From contig JBGZBY010000110.1 of NCBI GenBank assembly GCA_041844915.1, positions 1 through 64,000 of the forward strand: DNA of 64,000 bases, given 5' to 3'. This document shows positions 46,371 to 54,757 of the stretch, piece by piece. The notes below the pieces were generated by a model, which saw only the letters and a program-made list of their open reading frames with translations, was not told the DNA's origin and searched no databases. The translations under genes and the position numbers were made by a program. How positions within the stretch are numbered: the first letter of the stretch is position 1; every line of letters begins with the position of its first letter. This stretch comes from W11650 sp041844915 (GTDB taxonomy: Bacteria > Bacillota > Clostridia > Lachnospirales > Vallitaleaceae).

Positions 46371-47159
46371 TTATTTGCGAACTGCCAGATACTCCTTATA
46401 AACCTGTCCCCAGATATAATTCTTCAGCTCCAAAAACTCCTTGGACATCTTCGTTTCCTGTGTTCTGGGATGTGAAATATCAATATCAACGACCTCCTTA
46501 ATTCGCCCCGGTCTGGCGCTCATGATAACTACCCGCTGCGCCAATATGATTGCCTCCTCTACGTCATGCGTAATGAAAAAGCAGGTTTTTTGTTCCTGTT
46601 CCCAAGTTTTTATCAATTCTGTCTGCAACTGCGTTCTAGTCTGTGCGTCCAAAGCCCCGAACGGCTCGTCCATCAAAAGCACCTGCGGATTGACGGCATA
46701 CGCTCTGGCAATTGCCACTCTTTGCTTCATGCCGCCAGACAGCTCCTTGGGATAAGCATTGGCAAATTGTTTGAGATCTACCATTTCAATATACTTATCG
46801 GCAATATCCTCCAGTTCCTTTCCCTTCACGCCTTGCAGGGTTAAACCAAATTCTACATTTTTTCGCACCGTCATCCATGGAAACAGTGCATACTGCTGAA
46901 AAACAACGCCACGTTCCCTGCCGGGCTCCTCCACTTCCTTCCCGTCTACCAAAACCTTGCCGTCGGTCGCATCCTCTAGTCCCGCTATAATATTTAAAAG
47001 CGTCGACTTACCACAGCCAGACGGACCAACCACGCATACGAATTCATTTTCCCGAATATCCAGATCCACGCCATTCAGCGCAATAACCTCACCGCTCCTG
47101 CCGTGATAAGTCTTGTACACCTTTTCAATTTTTACCTTTACTGTATCTTTTCCTGCCAT
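46371..47159 (-). CDS. ABC transporter ATP-binding protein (SsuB/TauB type)
   Basis: A 262-residue ATPase with Walker A GPSGCGKST (about 46-54), Q-loop VVFQQYALFPW, signature LSGGMKQRVAIARA, Walker B VLLMDEPFGALD and switch His in FFITHDVEEA. Length and wording (ALDAQTRTQLQTELIKTWEQE) place it with the nitrate/sulfonate/taurine importers. It overlaps the permease gene by 22 bases with AAAGGAAG before its ATG. Confidence 0.93.
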   Translation of the reverse strand: MAGKDTVKVKIEKVYKTYHGRSGEVIALNGVDLDIRENEFVCVVGPSGCGKSTLLNIIAGLEDATDGKVLVDGKEVEEPGRERGVVFQQYALFPWMTVRKNVEFGLTLQGVKGKELEDIADKYIEMVDLKQFANAYPKELSGGMKQRVAIARAYAVNPQVLLMDEPFGALDAQTRTQLQTELIKTWEQEQKTCFFITHDVEEAIILAQRVVIMSARPGRIKEVVDIDISHPRTQETKMSKEFLELKNYIWGQVYKEYLAVRK

Positions 47160-47923
47160 CCCGTTAGCTTCCTTTCCAGTATCTTAACCAGCTTCTCAAA
47201 GGAGATGCCAAGAACCCCTATCAAAATAATACCGAGAAGCAAAACATCAAGTGCAAAAGTAGTCGCCGATTGCTGTGTCATCATTCCCAAACCCTTAGAA
47301 GCGCCGGTCAGCTCTGCTGCAATCAGCGTCGTAAGGGAGGCCGAAAGCCCAAGTCTGGTTCCAATCAGGATATACGGCGTACTTGCCGGAATGATAATCC
47401 GAAAGAAAATATCCCTGTCCTTTGCACCCAGAACCTTAGCCGCCTTGATCAAGGTCTGATCTACATTCAGCACGCCCTGATAAATGGTAATTACCAGAGT
47501 CAGAAAAGCCGCGATAAAGATAACAATCACCTTGGATTCCTCACCTACGCCTGCTCCCAATACAACCAGCGGAATGTATGCCAGCGGCGGAATATTTCGG
47601 ATAAATTGAATCCAAGGCTCCACCAAATAGCGAAAGGGCACATACCATGCCATTAAAAAGGCGACTGGAATAGAACACACAAACGCAATGGAAAATCCAG
47701 TAATTACCCGAAACAGCGTCATGCTGACATGTGTCCACAATGTTCCGTCGCTTACCTTCTTAATAAAAGCATTCATTACTTCAGCCGGCTCGGCGAACAT
47801 CAGCGCTCCGCCTTCGCTTTTTGAAATTATCAGCCAAAGCAATATCGCCAAACCAAAGGACACAATCAGCCACACCAAATACGGCAGATGCAGGCCTGTG
47901 TTTTTTTTCTTTTTCCTTGTCAT
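47138..47923 (-). CDS. ABC transporter permease (SsuC/TauC type)
   Basis: A 261-residue membrane protein with six hydrophobic segments. The EAA loop lies at about 160-190 (IKAAKVLGAKDRDIFFRIIIPASTPYILIGTRLGL), and the segment VEPWIQFIRNIPPLAYIPLVVLGAGVGEESKV is typical of the SsuC family. It is the first gene of the operon; AAAGGGAGG precedes the ATG. The promoter region (47924-48000) has only weak -35/-10 candidates, fitting a regulated promoter. Confidence 0.92.
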   Translation of the reverse strand: MTRKKKKNTGLHLPYLVWLIVSFGLAILLWLIISKSEGGALMFAEPAEVMNAFIKKVSDGTLWTHVSMTLFRVITGFSIAFVCSIPVAFLMAWYVPFRYLVEPWIQFIRNIPPLAYIPLVVLGAGVGEESKVIVIFIAAFLTLVITIYQGVLNVDQTLIKAAKVLGAKDRDIFFRIIIPASTPYILIGTRLGLSASLTTLIAAELTGASKGLGMMTQQSATTFALDVLLLGIILIGVLGISFEKLVKILERKLTGWQEKIQ

Positions 47924-48052
47924 TACTACAACCTCCCTTTGAAATCTGAAGCTATCTTATCATATTGAGAATAGAAAGGTAAGGTTGAAGTTTTTTATAC
48001 CTTATGTCCTGCCTTTGCAAAATGCCAACTGTTTCTTTTTCAGCAGAAGCTC

Positions 48053-48087
48053 AAAAAAATACAGCTCCCGCAAGAGAAGCTGTATTT
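48053..48087 (-). terminator. Terminator of tRNA-Arg
   Basis: AAATACAGCT (48057-48066) pairs with AGCTGTATTT (48078-48087); a run of seven T residues follows on the minus strand. Confidence 0.85.
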
Positions 48088-48091
48088 TCTA

Positions 48092-48165
48092 CGTTCCCGA
48101 TGCGATTCGAACGCACGACCTTTCGCTCCGGAGGCGAACGCTCTATCCTGCTGAGCTACGGGAAC
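48092..48165 (-). tRNA. tRNA-Arg (anticodon CCG)
   Basis: A 74-base cloverleaf: acceptor GTTCCCG/CGGGAAC, D stem GCTC/GAGC, anticodon stem TTCGC/GCGAA around CTCCGGA, T stem GTGCG/CGCAT. The anticodon CCG reads the CGG codon. Discriminator G; CCA is not encoded. Confidence 0.97.
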
Positions 48166-48225
48166 AAACTTATATTTGCGGCGACAGTAAAAGAATTTCT
48201 CATACCCCAACCGCAAGCATAAACT

Positions 48226-48254
48226 ATTATAATACAAAAACTCTAATTTGAAAA
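48226..48254 (-). promoter_or_regulatory. Promoter of tRNA-Arg
   Basis: TTTTCA (48249-48254), a 17-base spacer and TATAAT (48226-48231) on the minus strand. The precursor would carry a 5' leader of about 55 bases. Confidence 0.5.
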
Positions 48255-48334
48255 GGATTTTTTTGATTATTTTTAATATTTTTCTTCCGTCCCCTCCCAT
48301 CGCCTTCTTTTCTCTCTTGCTTCATCAAGAAAAA

Positions 48335-48512
48335 ATGCTTGTCAAGCCACCTTTCCAAAAGCCTGATGCCTTTCCCACAGCCTTTTGCTGCTTCCTTTCT
48401 CGAAAAACTACTTGCTAAACTTTTTAAAAGCCTGATACCTTTCTTATATCCTTCTGCCAATACTGCAAAGGGCTATGACATTTTCGTCATAGCCTTTTGC
48501 CGCTTCCTTCCC
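48335..48512. repeat. Imperfect intergenic direct repeats
   Basis: AAAAGCCTGATGCCTTTC (48357) recurs as AAAAGCCTGATACCTTTC (48426). AGCCTTTTGCTGCTTCC (about 48379) recurs as AGCCTTTTGCCGCTTCC (about 48491). A hairpin GGCTATGAC/GTCATAGCC (48471-48494) sits beside the last copy. The minus-strand reading frame here is repetitive but has no start site. Confidence 0.5.
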
Positions 48513-48547
48513 CAGCAAAACGCCCATAGACTTTAAAACAAAAATTC

Positions 48548-48580
48548 TTGACAGATTACATAATCTGGTGTAGTATACTA
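48548..48580 (+). promoter_or_regulatory. Palindrome-bearing promoter of the DUF1836-hemolysin III operon
   Basis: TTGACA (48548-48553), a 17-base spacer and TAGTAT (48571-48576). The spacer contains the perfect palindrome AGATTA-CA-TAATCT (48552-48565), and the -10 lies in a second perfect palindrome TAGTATACTA (48571-48580). This arrangement suggests repression or MerR-like control. The leader to the first ATG is about 180 bases. Confidence 0.6.
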
Positions 48581-48761
48581 GATAACATGGTTTTTTAATA
48601 TAATTTTTGTTTTAATATCTTTATAGCTTAACACTGCCCACTATTTTTAGCATAGCCTATTTTCTCGGATTTTTGGCAAAGCCGTTTTCTCCAGAGTAAA
48701 CCAGCTAAGCCCTTGACGATGAAGGCTCTGAAAAATATGACAGCACACGATAGGAGGTCTT

Positions 48762-49202
48762 ATGAAATTAATTCGTTGGCAGGAAATGCCGGATTTTGAA
48801 ATATACAGCGATCAACTCTTGACCATCGTCAATCAGCAATTGGCCTTTTTCCCTTTGGAAATAACCAATTCCATGATCAATAACTATGTCAAGCAAAAGG
48901 TCATGCCCCTGCCTGTCAAAAAAAAGTATCAAAAACTGCATATTGCTCGTTTGATTGTATTAAGCCTTTTAAAAACCGCTTTTTCCATTGACGAGATCCA
49001 CCGCTATCTGCAAAGCTCTCCAACGGAAAACGACTACGACCGTTTCTGCGATATTTTTGAAAGCCTGTGGCAAAACGGCACTCTCGCCTTGCCGACTGCC
49101 TGCGAAGTCACAAACGACGCAACTGCCCTTTGCCTGCTGACAGTCATCAGCAAGCAAAAGGCTCTTAGCCTGCTGACCGTGAAAGGAAATCTCTCCAAAT
49201 GA
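48762..49202 (+). CDS. DUF1836 domain-containing putative regulator
   Basis: A 146-residue protein of the DUF1836 family, Firmicute proteins with a MerR-like winged-helix N-terminus. The segment ITNSMINNYVKQKVMPLPVKKKYQKLHIARLIVLSLLKTAFSIDEIHRYL (about 35-85) has the expected order: recognition helix, wing with the basic KKKYQ, then the helical part. A GGAGGT site precedes the ATG. It overlaps the hemolysin III gene by four bases (ATGA). Autoregulation at the palindromic promoter is inference. No cysteine-rich ligand site is obvious. Confidence 0.8.
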   Translation: MKLIRWQEMPDFEIYSDQLLTIVNQQLAFFPLEITNSMINNYVKQKVMPLPVKKKYQKLHIARLIVLSLLKTAFSIDEIHRYLQSSPTENDYDRFCDIFESLWQNGTLALPTACEVTNDATALCLLTVISKQKALSLLTVKGNLSK

Positions 49203-49825
49203 AAAATCTGTCCACTCTCGAAAAGCTAAATACGCTTTCTCATTTCGTCGGCGCCATTATCGGCGTTGTGTTTCTTTGCCTTCTGCTTGTGCTGAAAAGT
49301 AACTCCATCCCGGCCATTGTCGGCTACAGCATTTATGGAGCCTGCTTTATCCTGCTTTTTTCTATGAGCACCGTCTACCATCGAGTAACCTTACCCTCGC
49401 TGAAAAAATTTTTCCGCGCCTTTGATCATATTTCAATCTATCTTTTTATTGCCGGTACCTACACGCCAATCATCATTCTTGGCTTAAAAAGCTCAGTTCG
49501 CTGGCTTATTCTTGCCCTTATCTGGACAGCCGCCATCGCCGGCACGGTCTTTAAGATTCTTTCCTACCATAAATATAATAAATATAAGATTTTTTCCGTC
49601 ATCCTATACCTGATCATGGGCTGGCTGTCCGTACTGATTATTGCTCCGCTTTACCAAAACACCTCGCTTGCCTTTATCCTCTGGCTGCTTCTCGGCGGTA
49701 TTGTATACAGTGTTGGGACTTACTTTTATAAGGACACCAGATATAAATATTCTCATTTTATCTGGCATATTTTTGTCTTAATCGCCGCTATTTTCCACTT
49801 TATCGCTATTTTTATTTTGCAGTAG
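49199..49825 (+). CDS. Hemolysin III family (PAQR-like) membrane protein
   Basis: A 208-residue protein with seven hydrophobic segments and the HlyIII/PAQR pattern: LSHFVGAIIG near the start, MSTVYHRVT, FRAFDHISIYLFIAGTYTP, and the last-helix HFIWHIFVLIAAIFHF. The conserved Ser, His, Asp and paired His residues would form a metal-hydrolase site as in related receptors. The name is historical: pore-forming activity is known for Bacillus cereus HlyIII only. Translation is coupled to the DUF1836 gene. Confidence 0.92.
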   Translation: MKNLSTLEKLNTLSHFVGAIIGVVFLCLLLVLKSNSIPAIVGYSIYGACFILLFSMSTVYHRVTLPSLKKFFRAFDHISIYLFIAGTYTPIIILGLKSSVRWLILALIWTAAIAGTVFKILSYHKYNKYKIFSVILYLIMGWLSVLIIAPLYQNTSLAFILWLLLGGIVYSVGTYFYKDTRYKYSHFIWHIFVLIAAIFHFIAIFILQ

Positions 49826-50092
49826 AATACACCTTCCGCTGCAACCATCGCCATCTCTTGCCTTTTACCGTAAATACCTGTTCGCGTAAAAAGCGCCGAC
49901 TCTCTCTTCCATTAAAAATTTTCCCAAGCCTTTGGCACAATCCCTTTATGAGAGCGGCGCTTCTTCGCATTCGATTCGCAGCACCGTATCCCTTTCGTCC
50001 GGCAGCGGATAGCCACAGGCTGTTGTCGGATACAAATGTAAAAAGCTGCCATATACTCCTATAAATTCGCTTCAAACAAAGCCGATTTGACA

Positions 50093-50129
50093 AAAACAGG
50101 GATCTTACCTTACGCATGACCCCTGTTTT
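50093..50129 (+). terminator. Terminator of the hemolysin III operon, possibly bidirectional
   Basis: AAAACAGGG (50093-50101) pairs with CCCTGTTTT (50121-50129); on the plus strand the stem is followed by ATG, while on the minus strand the T run is five long. The rest of 49826-50092 shows no supported gene. Confidence 0.55.
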
Positions 50130-50146
50130 ATGTGATTTCTTTACGC

Positions 50147-50167
50147 AAAAAAGCATCAAGGGATGCT
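50147..50167 (-). terminator. Terminator of the Ca2+ ATPase gene
   Basis: AGCATC/GATGCT with a four-base loop, followed on the minus strand by TTTTTT, nine bases after the stop codon. Confidence 0.7.
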
Positions 50168-50175
50168 CCCTGCCT

Positions 50176-52872
50176 TTAGTTTTTTGCTGCGTCCAGCTTT
50201 CGGCCGATCAGCTTACCAATTTCCGCTACAATCATCGGTACAACGGCTAAGCCCGCCGCATACAGAAAATGAGTTGCCGACAGCGGCACGCACTTAAAGA
50301 TTTGATTTAACGCCGGAATATAAAGCACCAGCAAAAGCAGGCCGATTCCCAAAAGCACGGAAAGATTCAAATACCGATTGCTGAAAGGATTCATATTCCA
50401 AATATTATCCGTTTCCGAACGGGCACTGTAGGCTCTGAGCATTTCCGCAATAATCAGAGTGGTAAAGCAAAAGGTCGTTCCCAACTCATGGCCGCCCAAG
50501 CCAACTCCCAGTCGATAGCTTAGCAAGGTCGCTCCGGCCAGACCAATAGATTGAATCAGCAGAGCTCTCGTCATGCGTTTATCCAGCAATGCCGCGTCCT
50601 TTGCTCTCGGCTTTTCCTTCATAATGCTCTTTTCTCCTTTTTCCAAACCAAGAGAAAAGGCCGGGAAGGAGTCCGTCAACAGATTAATCCACAAAATCTG
50701 TGTTGCCGCCAAGGGAGTGCCCCAATTCAGCAGCATAGATACAAAAATAATCAGAATTTCGCCAATATTACAAGAAAGCAGGAAATTTACCAGCTTGCGG
50801 ATATTGCTGTAAATAATTCTGCCCTCTTCAACCGCCGCCACAATACTGGCAAAATTGTCATCAGTCAAAATCATATTGGCAGCCTCTTTGCTGACATCCG
50901 TGCCGGTAATTCCCATGGCAATGCCAATATCTGCTTTTTTCAACGCGGGTGCGTCATTTACGCCATCTCCCGTCATGGCTGTAACCAAGCCGTTAGCCTG
51001 AATTGCTTCGACAATCCTCACCTTATGCTCCGGCGATACTCTGGCAAAGACATTGGTCTGCATGACCTTGGTCTTTAATTCCTCATCGGTCAGATCATTG
51101 ATTTTGATTCCCTCCATCGCCTGATCCTCTCGCTCGATGATTCCCAACTCCTTACCGATAGCTGTCGCCGTAATCAAATGGTCGCCCGTGATCATCACTG
51201 CCTTGATTCCCGCTTCCTTCGCCACGGCTACCGCGGCCTTTGCTTCCTCTCTTGGCGGATCAATCATACCGCTTAAGCCGACAAAGATAAGATTATTCTC
51301 ATTTTCCTCCGGAACAGCGTCCTTATCAACCTCACGATATCCATAGCCCAATACCCGAAGCGCCTGCTTGGCATAGCTGGTATTTTGCGCCAGTACTTTT
51401 TCTTTTAATTCTGCCGTAAACGGTTTTACCTCTCCGTCCACTTCGATTTGCTCTGAACGGGCAATCAGCTGATCTGGCGCGCCCTTGGTCAGTAAATACA
51501 TCTTCCCGTCAATTTCATGCATGGTTGACATCAGCTTACGATCCGAATCAAAAGGAAATTCTCGAATACGAATGTACTTTTTATTTAATTCGTCCACTCT
51601 AAATCCCGCTTTATTCGCCAAGGTAATCAAAGCGCCTTCGGTCGGGTCTCCGATTACACCGCCATCCTCTACCTTCGCGTCATTGCAAAGTCCGGCGATT
51701 CTGCTGATCCATTTCAAAGAAGAATTGCTTTGGATGTCCGCCTTTTCTCCAGCTGACGTCAGAATCTCACCCTGCGGATGATAGCCTGTTCCAGTTACCT
51801 CAAAGATGCTTTTTCCGTCAAACAAGCTGACCACAGTCATCTTGTTTTGCGTTAAGGTTCCAGTCTTATCCGAGCAGATAACCGAGGTCGAGCCTAATGT
51901 TTCCGCCGCGCTAAGCTGCTTCATAATCGCATTGCGCTTGACCATGCGGGTCATGCCCATCGCCAGCACTACCGTTACGACTGCCGGAAGTCCCTCCGGA
52001 ATTGCCGCTACCGCCAGCGCTACTGCGGTCATAAAAATCTCTAGGGGAGGCATCTTTTGAATCAGTCCCAGCACAAAAATGACAGCGGCTACCGCCAGAC
52101 AAATCATACCCAAGATTTTGCCAAAGCTTTCCAGATTTTTTTGAAGCGGAGTTTTTTCCTCTGTTGCCTGATTGAGCAGATTGGCAATATGGCCGATTTC
52201 GGTCTGCATTCCGGTGCCGACAACGACCGCCTTACCTCTGCCATAGGTAACAATTGTACTCATATATGCCATGTTAAAGCGATCTCCCAAGGGCACGCCC
52301 TCCTCGATCTCAACCCGCACCTCCTTCTCTACCGGCACCGATTCTCCGGTCAAAGCGGCTTCGTCAATTTTCAAGTTGACGCTTTCCAATAAATAGACGT
52401 CTGCCGGTACATAATCGCCAGTTTCCAAAATCACAATATCTCCCGGCACCAGCTCTGTCGAAGCCACCTCGGTGCTGTGGCCATTTCGAATAGCTTTGGC
52501 GCGGGGCGAGGACATCTGCTTTAAGGCAGCAAGAGCCTTGCCCGCCTTATTCTCCTGATAGGTTCCCAGCGCCGCATTCAGGATAACGATTGTCATGATG
52601 ATAACTCCTTCAAGCCACTCGCCCAGCGCCGCCGACAGCACCGCCGCAATCATCAGAATGATGATCATTACATCCTTAAATTGCTCCAGTAAAATTTGCC
52701 AAACCGTTTTTCCTTCCTTTTCTTCCAGTCTGTTCTCTCCATATTTCTCCAACCGCGTCTTTACTTCGGTGTCGGATAAGCCTTTTTCCTTGTCAACCGA
52801 CAATTCGGCTAAAACTTCATTTTCTTTTTTGGTATATGCATTTTTCAAAAAATATGCCTCCCTTTCATTCAT
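50176..52872 (-). CDS. Calcium-transporting P-type ATPase (SERCA/PMCA-like, P2 type)
   Basis: An ion pump that uses a phospho-Asp intermediate to drive Ca2+ across the cytoplasmic membrane. The 898 residues show LEKYGENRLEE (N-terminal cation ATPase domain), TGES (actuator), PEGLPAVVT in M4, the phosphorylation site CSDKTGTLTQN, KGAPD, MITGDH and GDGVNDAPALKKADIG, and a C-terminal block of about six helices. PEGLPA and the overall order favour Ca2+ (YloB-like). The annotated ATG at 52872 has AAAGG only three bases away; a TTG at 52848 has AAAGGGAGG at ideal distance and would begin MKNAYTKKE, closer to relatives. Upstream gene: glyA. Confidence 0.93.
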   Translation of the reverse strand: MNEREAYFLKNAYTKKENEVLAELSVDKEKGLSDTEVKTRLEKYGENRLEEKEGKTVWQILLEQFKDVMIIILMIAAVLSAALGEWLEGVIIMTIVILNAALGTYQENKAGKALAALKQMSSPRAKAIRNGHSTEVASTELVPGDIVILETGDYVPADVYLLESVNLKIDEAALTGESVPVEKEVRVEIEEGVPLGDRFNMAYMSTIVTYGRGKAVVVGTGMQTEIGHIANLLNQATEEKTPLQKNLESFGKILGMICLAVAAVIFVLGLIQKMPPLEIFMTAVALAVAAIPEGLPAVVTVVLAMGMTRMVKRNAIMKQLSAAETLGSTSVICSDKTGTLTQNKMTVVSLFDGKSIFEVTGTGYHPQGEILTSAGEKADIQSNSSLKWISRIAGLCNDAKVEDGGVIGDPTEGALITLANKAGFRVDELNKKYIRIREFPFDSDRKLMSTMHEIDGKMYLLTKGAPDQLIARSEQIEVDGEVKPFTAELKEKVLAQNTSYAKQALRVLGYGYREVDKDAVPEENENNLIFVGLSGMIDPPREEAKAAVAVAKEAGIKAVMITGDHLITATAIGKELGIIEREDQAMEGIKINDLTDEELKTKVMQTNVFARVSPEHKVRIVEAIQANGLVTAMTGDGVNDAPALKKADIGIAMGITGTDVSKEAANMILTDDNFASIVAAVEEGRIIYSNIRKLVNFLLSCNIGEILIIFVSMLLNWGTPLAATQILWINLLTDSFPAFSLGLEKGEKSIMKEKPRAKDAALLDKRMTRALLIQSIGLAGATLLSYRLGVGLGGHELGTTFCFTTLIIAEMLRAYSARSETDNIWNMNPFSNRYLNLSVLLGIGLLLLVLYIPALNQIFKCVPLSATHFLYAAGLAVVPMIVAEIGKLIGRKLDAAKN

Positions 52873-52971
52873 TCACCTTTATATGCGTTCTGTCGTTCTT
52901 CTCTATCAAAATACAACACGCTTTTTTAGAGCCAAGGCAGAAGCAAAGCTCCATCATTTGAAGGGCTTTTC

Positions 52972-54207
52972 CTATATATACAACGGATATTTCGCTGTAA
53001 TCTCTGCGGTCATTTGCTTTGCCCTTTCCTTATTCCCTTCAAAATCGGTCAAAACCAAGGAAATAATTTCCGCAATCTTATCCATATCATCCTCCCTTAA
53101 GCCGCGGCTGGTTGCCGCCGGCGTTCCTAAGCGAATCCCGCTAGTGACAAAGGGGCTTTGCGGATCAAAGGGAATGGAATTTTTATTGCAGGTGATATTG
53201 ACCTCATCCAAACGCTTCTCCACATCCTTACCGGTCTGATCAAAGCTTCGCAAATCCACTAAAATTAAGTGGTTATCCGTTCCTCCCGATACCATGTTGA
53301 TATTTCGCTTTCTTAAGCCTTCCGCCAAGGCTTTGGCATTTTTGACGATTTGGGTCTGATACTCCTTAAACTCCGGCTGCATGGCCTCCAAAAAGCTAAC
53401 TGCCTTGGCGGCAATAACATGCATCAACGGCCCACCCTGAATTCCGGGAAATACTGCCTTATCAATGGCTTTGCCGTACTCCTCCTTGCAGAGAATCATA
53501 CCGCCTCTAGGACCGCGCAGCGTCTTATGGGTAGTAGTCGTTACTACATCGGCAAAGGGAAATGGACTGGGATGCAAGCCGACTGCGATTAAACCGGCAA
53601 TATGCGCCATATCTACCATAAAAATCGCTCCTACCTCATCGGCAATCTCTCGAAATTTGACAAAATCAATTGTTCTAGCATAGGCACTGGCTCCTGCCAG
53701 AATCAGCTTTGGTTTATGTTCCAAAGCAATCCGGCGGCAAAGCGCATAGTCGATATAGCCATTTTCATCCACATGATAGGGCACAATATTGTAATGCTTG
53801 CCGGAAAAATTAACTGGACTCCCATGCGTCAAATGCCCGCCGTGTGCAAGATTCATTCCCATGATGGTATCGCCCATTTCCAGCAGAGCAAAAAACACTG
53901 CCATATTCGCCTGTGCTCCGGAATGCGGCTGCACATTGGCATACTCGGCTCCAAACAAAGCCTTCGCCCGCTTGATCGCCAGTTCCTCCGCCACATCCAC
54001 GCACTGACATCCGCCATAATAGCGTCTGCCCGGATATCCCTCGGCATACTTATTGGTCAAGTGACTTCCCATTGCCTGCATCACGGCCTCCGATACAAAA
54101 TTCTCTGAGGCAATCAATTCGATATTTCTCTGCTGCCTAGCTAATTCCGCATCTATCGCTTCAGCTATCTCAGGGTCGGCTGCCCTTACCTTATCCCATG
54201 TAATCAT
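52972..54207 (-). CDS. glyA: Serine hydroxymethyltransferase
   Basis: A PLP enzyme converting serine and tetrahydrofolate to glycine and 5,10-methylene-THF. The 411 residues are of normal length, with N-terminal ELIASENFVS, GYPGRRYYGGC, HSGAQANMAVFFAL, the PLP-lysine motif TTTTHKTLRGPRGG, and FPGIQGGPLMH. The ATG follows AAAGGAAAG. It has its own promoter with a leader of about 135 bases; I checked the leader for a tetrahydrofolate or glycine riboswitch and recognised neither. Confidence 0.97.
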   Translation of the reverse strand: MITWDKVRAADPEIAEAIDAELARQQRNIELIASENFVSEAVMQAMGSHLTNKYAEGYPGRRYYGGCQCVDVAEELAIKRAKALFGAEYANVQPHSGAQANMAVFFALLEMGDTIMGMNLAHGGHLTHGSPVNFSGKHYNIVPYHVDENGYIDYALCRRIALEHKPKLILAGASAYARTIDFVKFREIADEVGAIFMVDMAHIAGLIAVGLHPSPFPFADVVTTTTHKTLRGPRGGMILCKEEYGKAIDKAVFPGIQGGPLMHVIAAKAVSFLEAMQPEFKEYQTQIVKNAKALAEGLRKRNINMVSGGTDNHLILVDLRSFDQTGKDVEKRLDEVNITCNKNSIPFDPQSPFVTSGIRLGTPAATSRGLREDDMDKIAEIISLVLTDFEGNKERAKQMTAEITAKYPLYI

Positions 54208-54347
54208 CGTACTTTCCTTTCTTCTTTGCTTTGCCTTATTCTTTCTTATGGCGGATACGCCTTGTCCCTTTTCTTTTCGCTCTCTTTTCGGACCGATCGT
54301 CGTTTAAGGCCAGCGTCTATTTGCTATTACTAAAGATTTTCCTCTCC

Positions 54348-54375
54348 ATTATACAAGATATTTTCCCTTTTTACA
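54348..54375 (-). promoter_or_regulatory. Promoter of glyA
   Basis: TTGTAA (54370-54375), a 16-17-base spacer and TATAAT (54348-54353) preceded by TG, on the minus strand. Confidence 0.75.
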
Positions 54376-54470
54376 ATTGGGATTTTTTCTTTTCCCCATC
54401 CGGAACTATCGACCATAATTCAGGTTTTTTCTTTCTTTACCCAGAAAGAAGCTTGCCGTTTCGTTTTTCC

Positions 54471-54656
54471 TTTTTTCTTCGAAAGAGCAAGGATGCTGTT
54501 CTGCTTTTTTCTTTTTCTATCTAAAAGCAGATATGTAATCCCACTTTTTCCTTCTCCTATCCGAAAACAGATATGTCCCTCCCTTTTTCTCCGAAAAAGC
54601 GGGGATGCCGTTCTGCTTTTTTCCTTTTCTATCCGAAAGCAGGTATGCCCTTTTGC
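54471..54656. repeat. Degenerate tandem repeat, about five units of 33-40 bases
   Basis: Units begin near 54471, 54505, 54544, 54583 and 54616. Each starts with a T run plus CTT/CCT, then (CTAT)CCGAAA, then GCAG or similar and ATATG/GGATGCC, ending TTCTGC or CCC. The plus strand is strongly pyrimidine-rich. The reading frames across it lack a ribosome site. It fills most of the gap between glyA's promoter and the convergent hairpin. Confidence 0.6.
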
Positions 54657-54688
54657 TTTTCCTTTACCTAGAACACAGTAAATTCAAA

Positions 54689-54715
54689 GGGGATCCGTTA
54701 AAATAACCAATCCCC
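54689..54715. terminator. Hairpin downstream of the lysophospholipase-like gene
   Basis: GGGGAT (54689-54694) pairs with ATCCCC (54710-54715), with an inner GTTA/TAAC helix. T residues follow on the plus strand (CCATTTTTT); on the minus strand only TTTGAATTT follows. Position suits the end of the minus-strand hydrolase gene. Confidence 0.45.
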
Positions 54716-54757
54716 CCATTTTTTACCTAAAGTAATGTAATAAGCTGCTTCTTTATG

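Noticed and set aside
47924..48000. Possible TPP riboswitch before the NMT1/SsuA-like importer
   Set aside because: The leader is too short and lacks the THI-box CTGAGA...GAACC bases.
48227..48460. A repetitive minus-strand ORF (GIRLL repeats) near tRNA-Arg
   Set aside because: It begins with TTG without a ribosome site and the repetition is explained by the DNA repeats; it also runs across the tRNA promoter.
49812..50159. A minus-strand ORF between hemolysin III and the Ca2+ ATPase
   Set aside because: Arg-rich composition, no ribosome site, and it spans the terminator hairpins.
54208..54347. Possible tetrahydrofolate or glycine riboswitch in the glyA leader
   Set aside because: The conserved core bases of either class are not present in the leader.
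54471..54656. CRISPR array
   Set aside because: The units are contiguous and diverged, with no constant repeat or unique spacers, and no cas genes are present.
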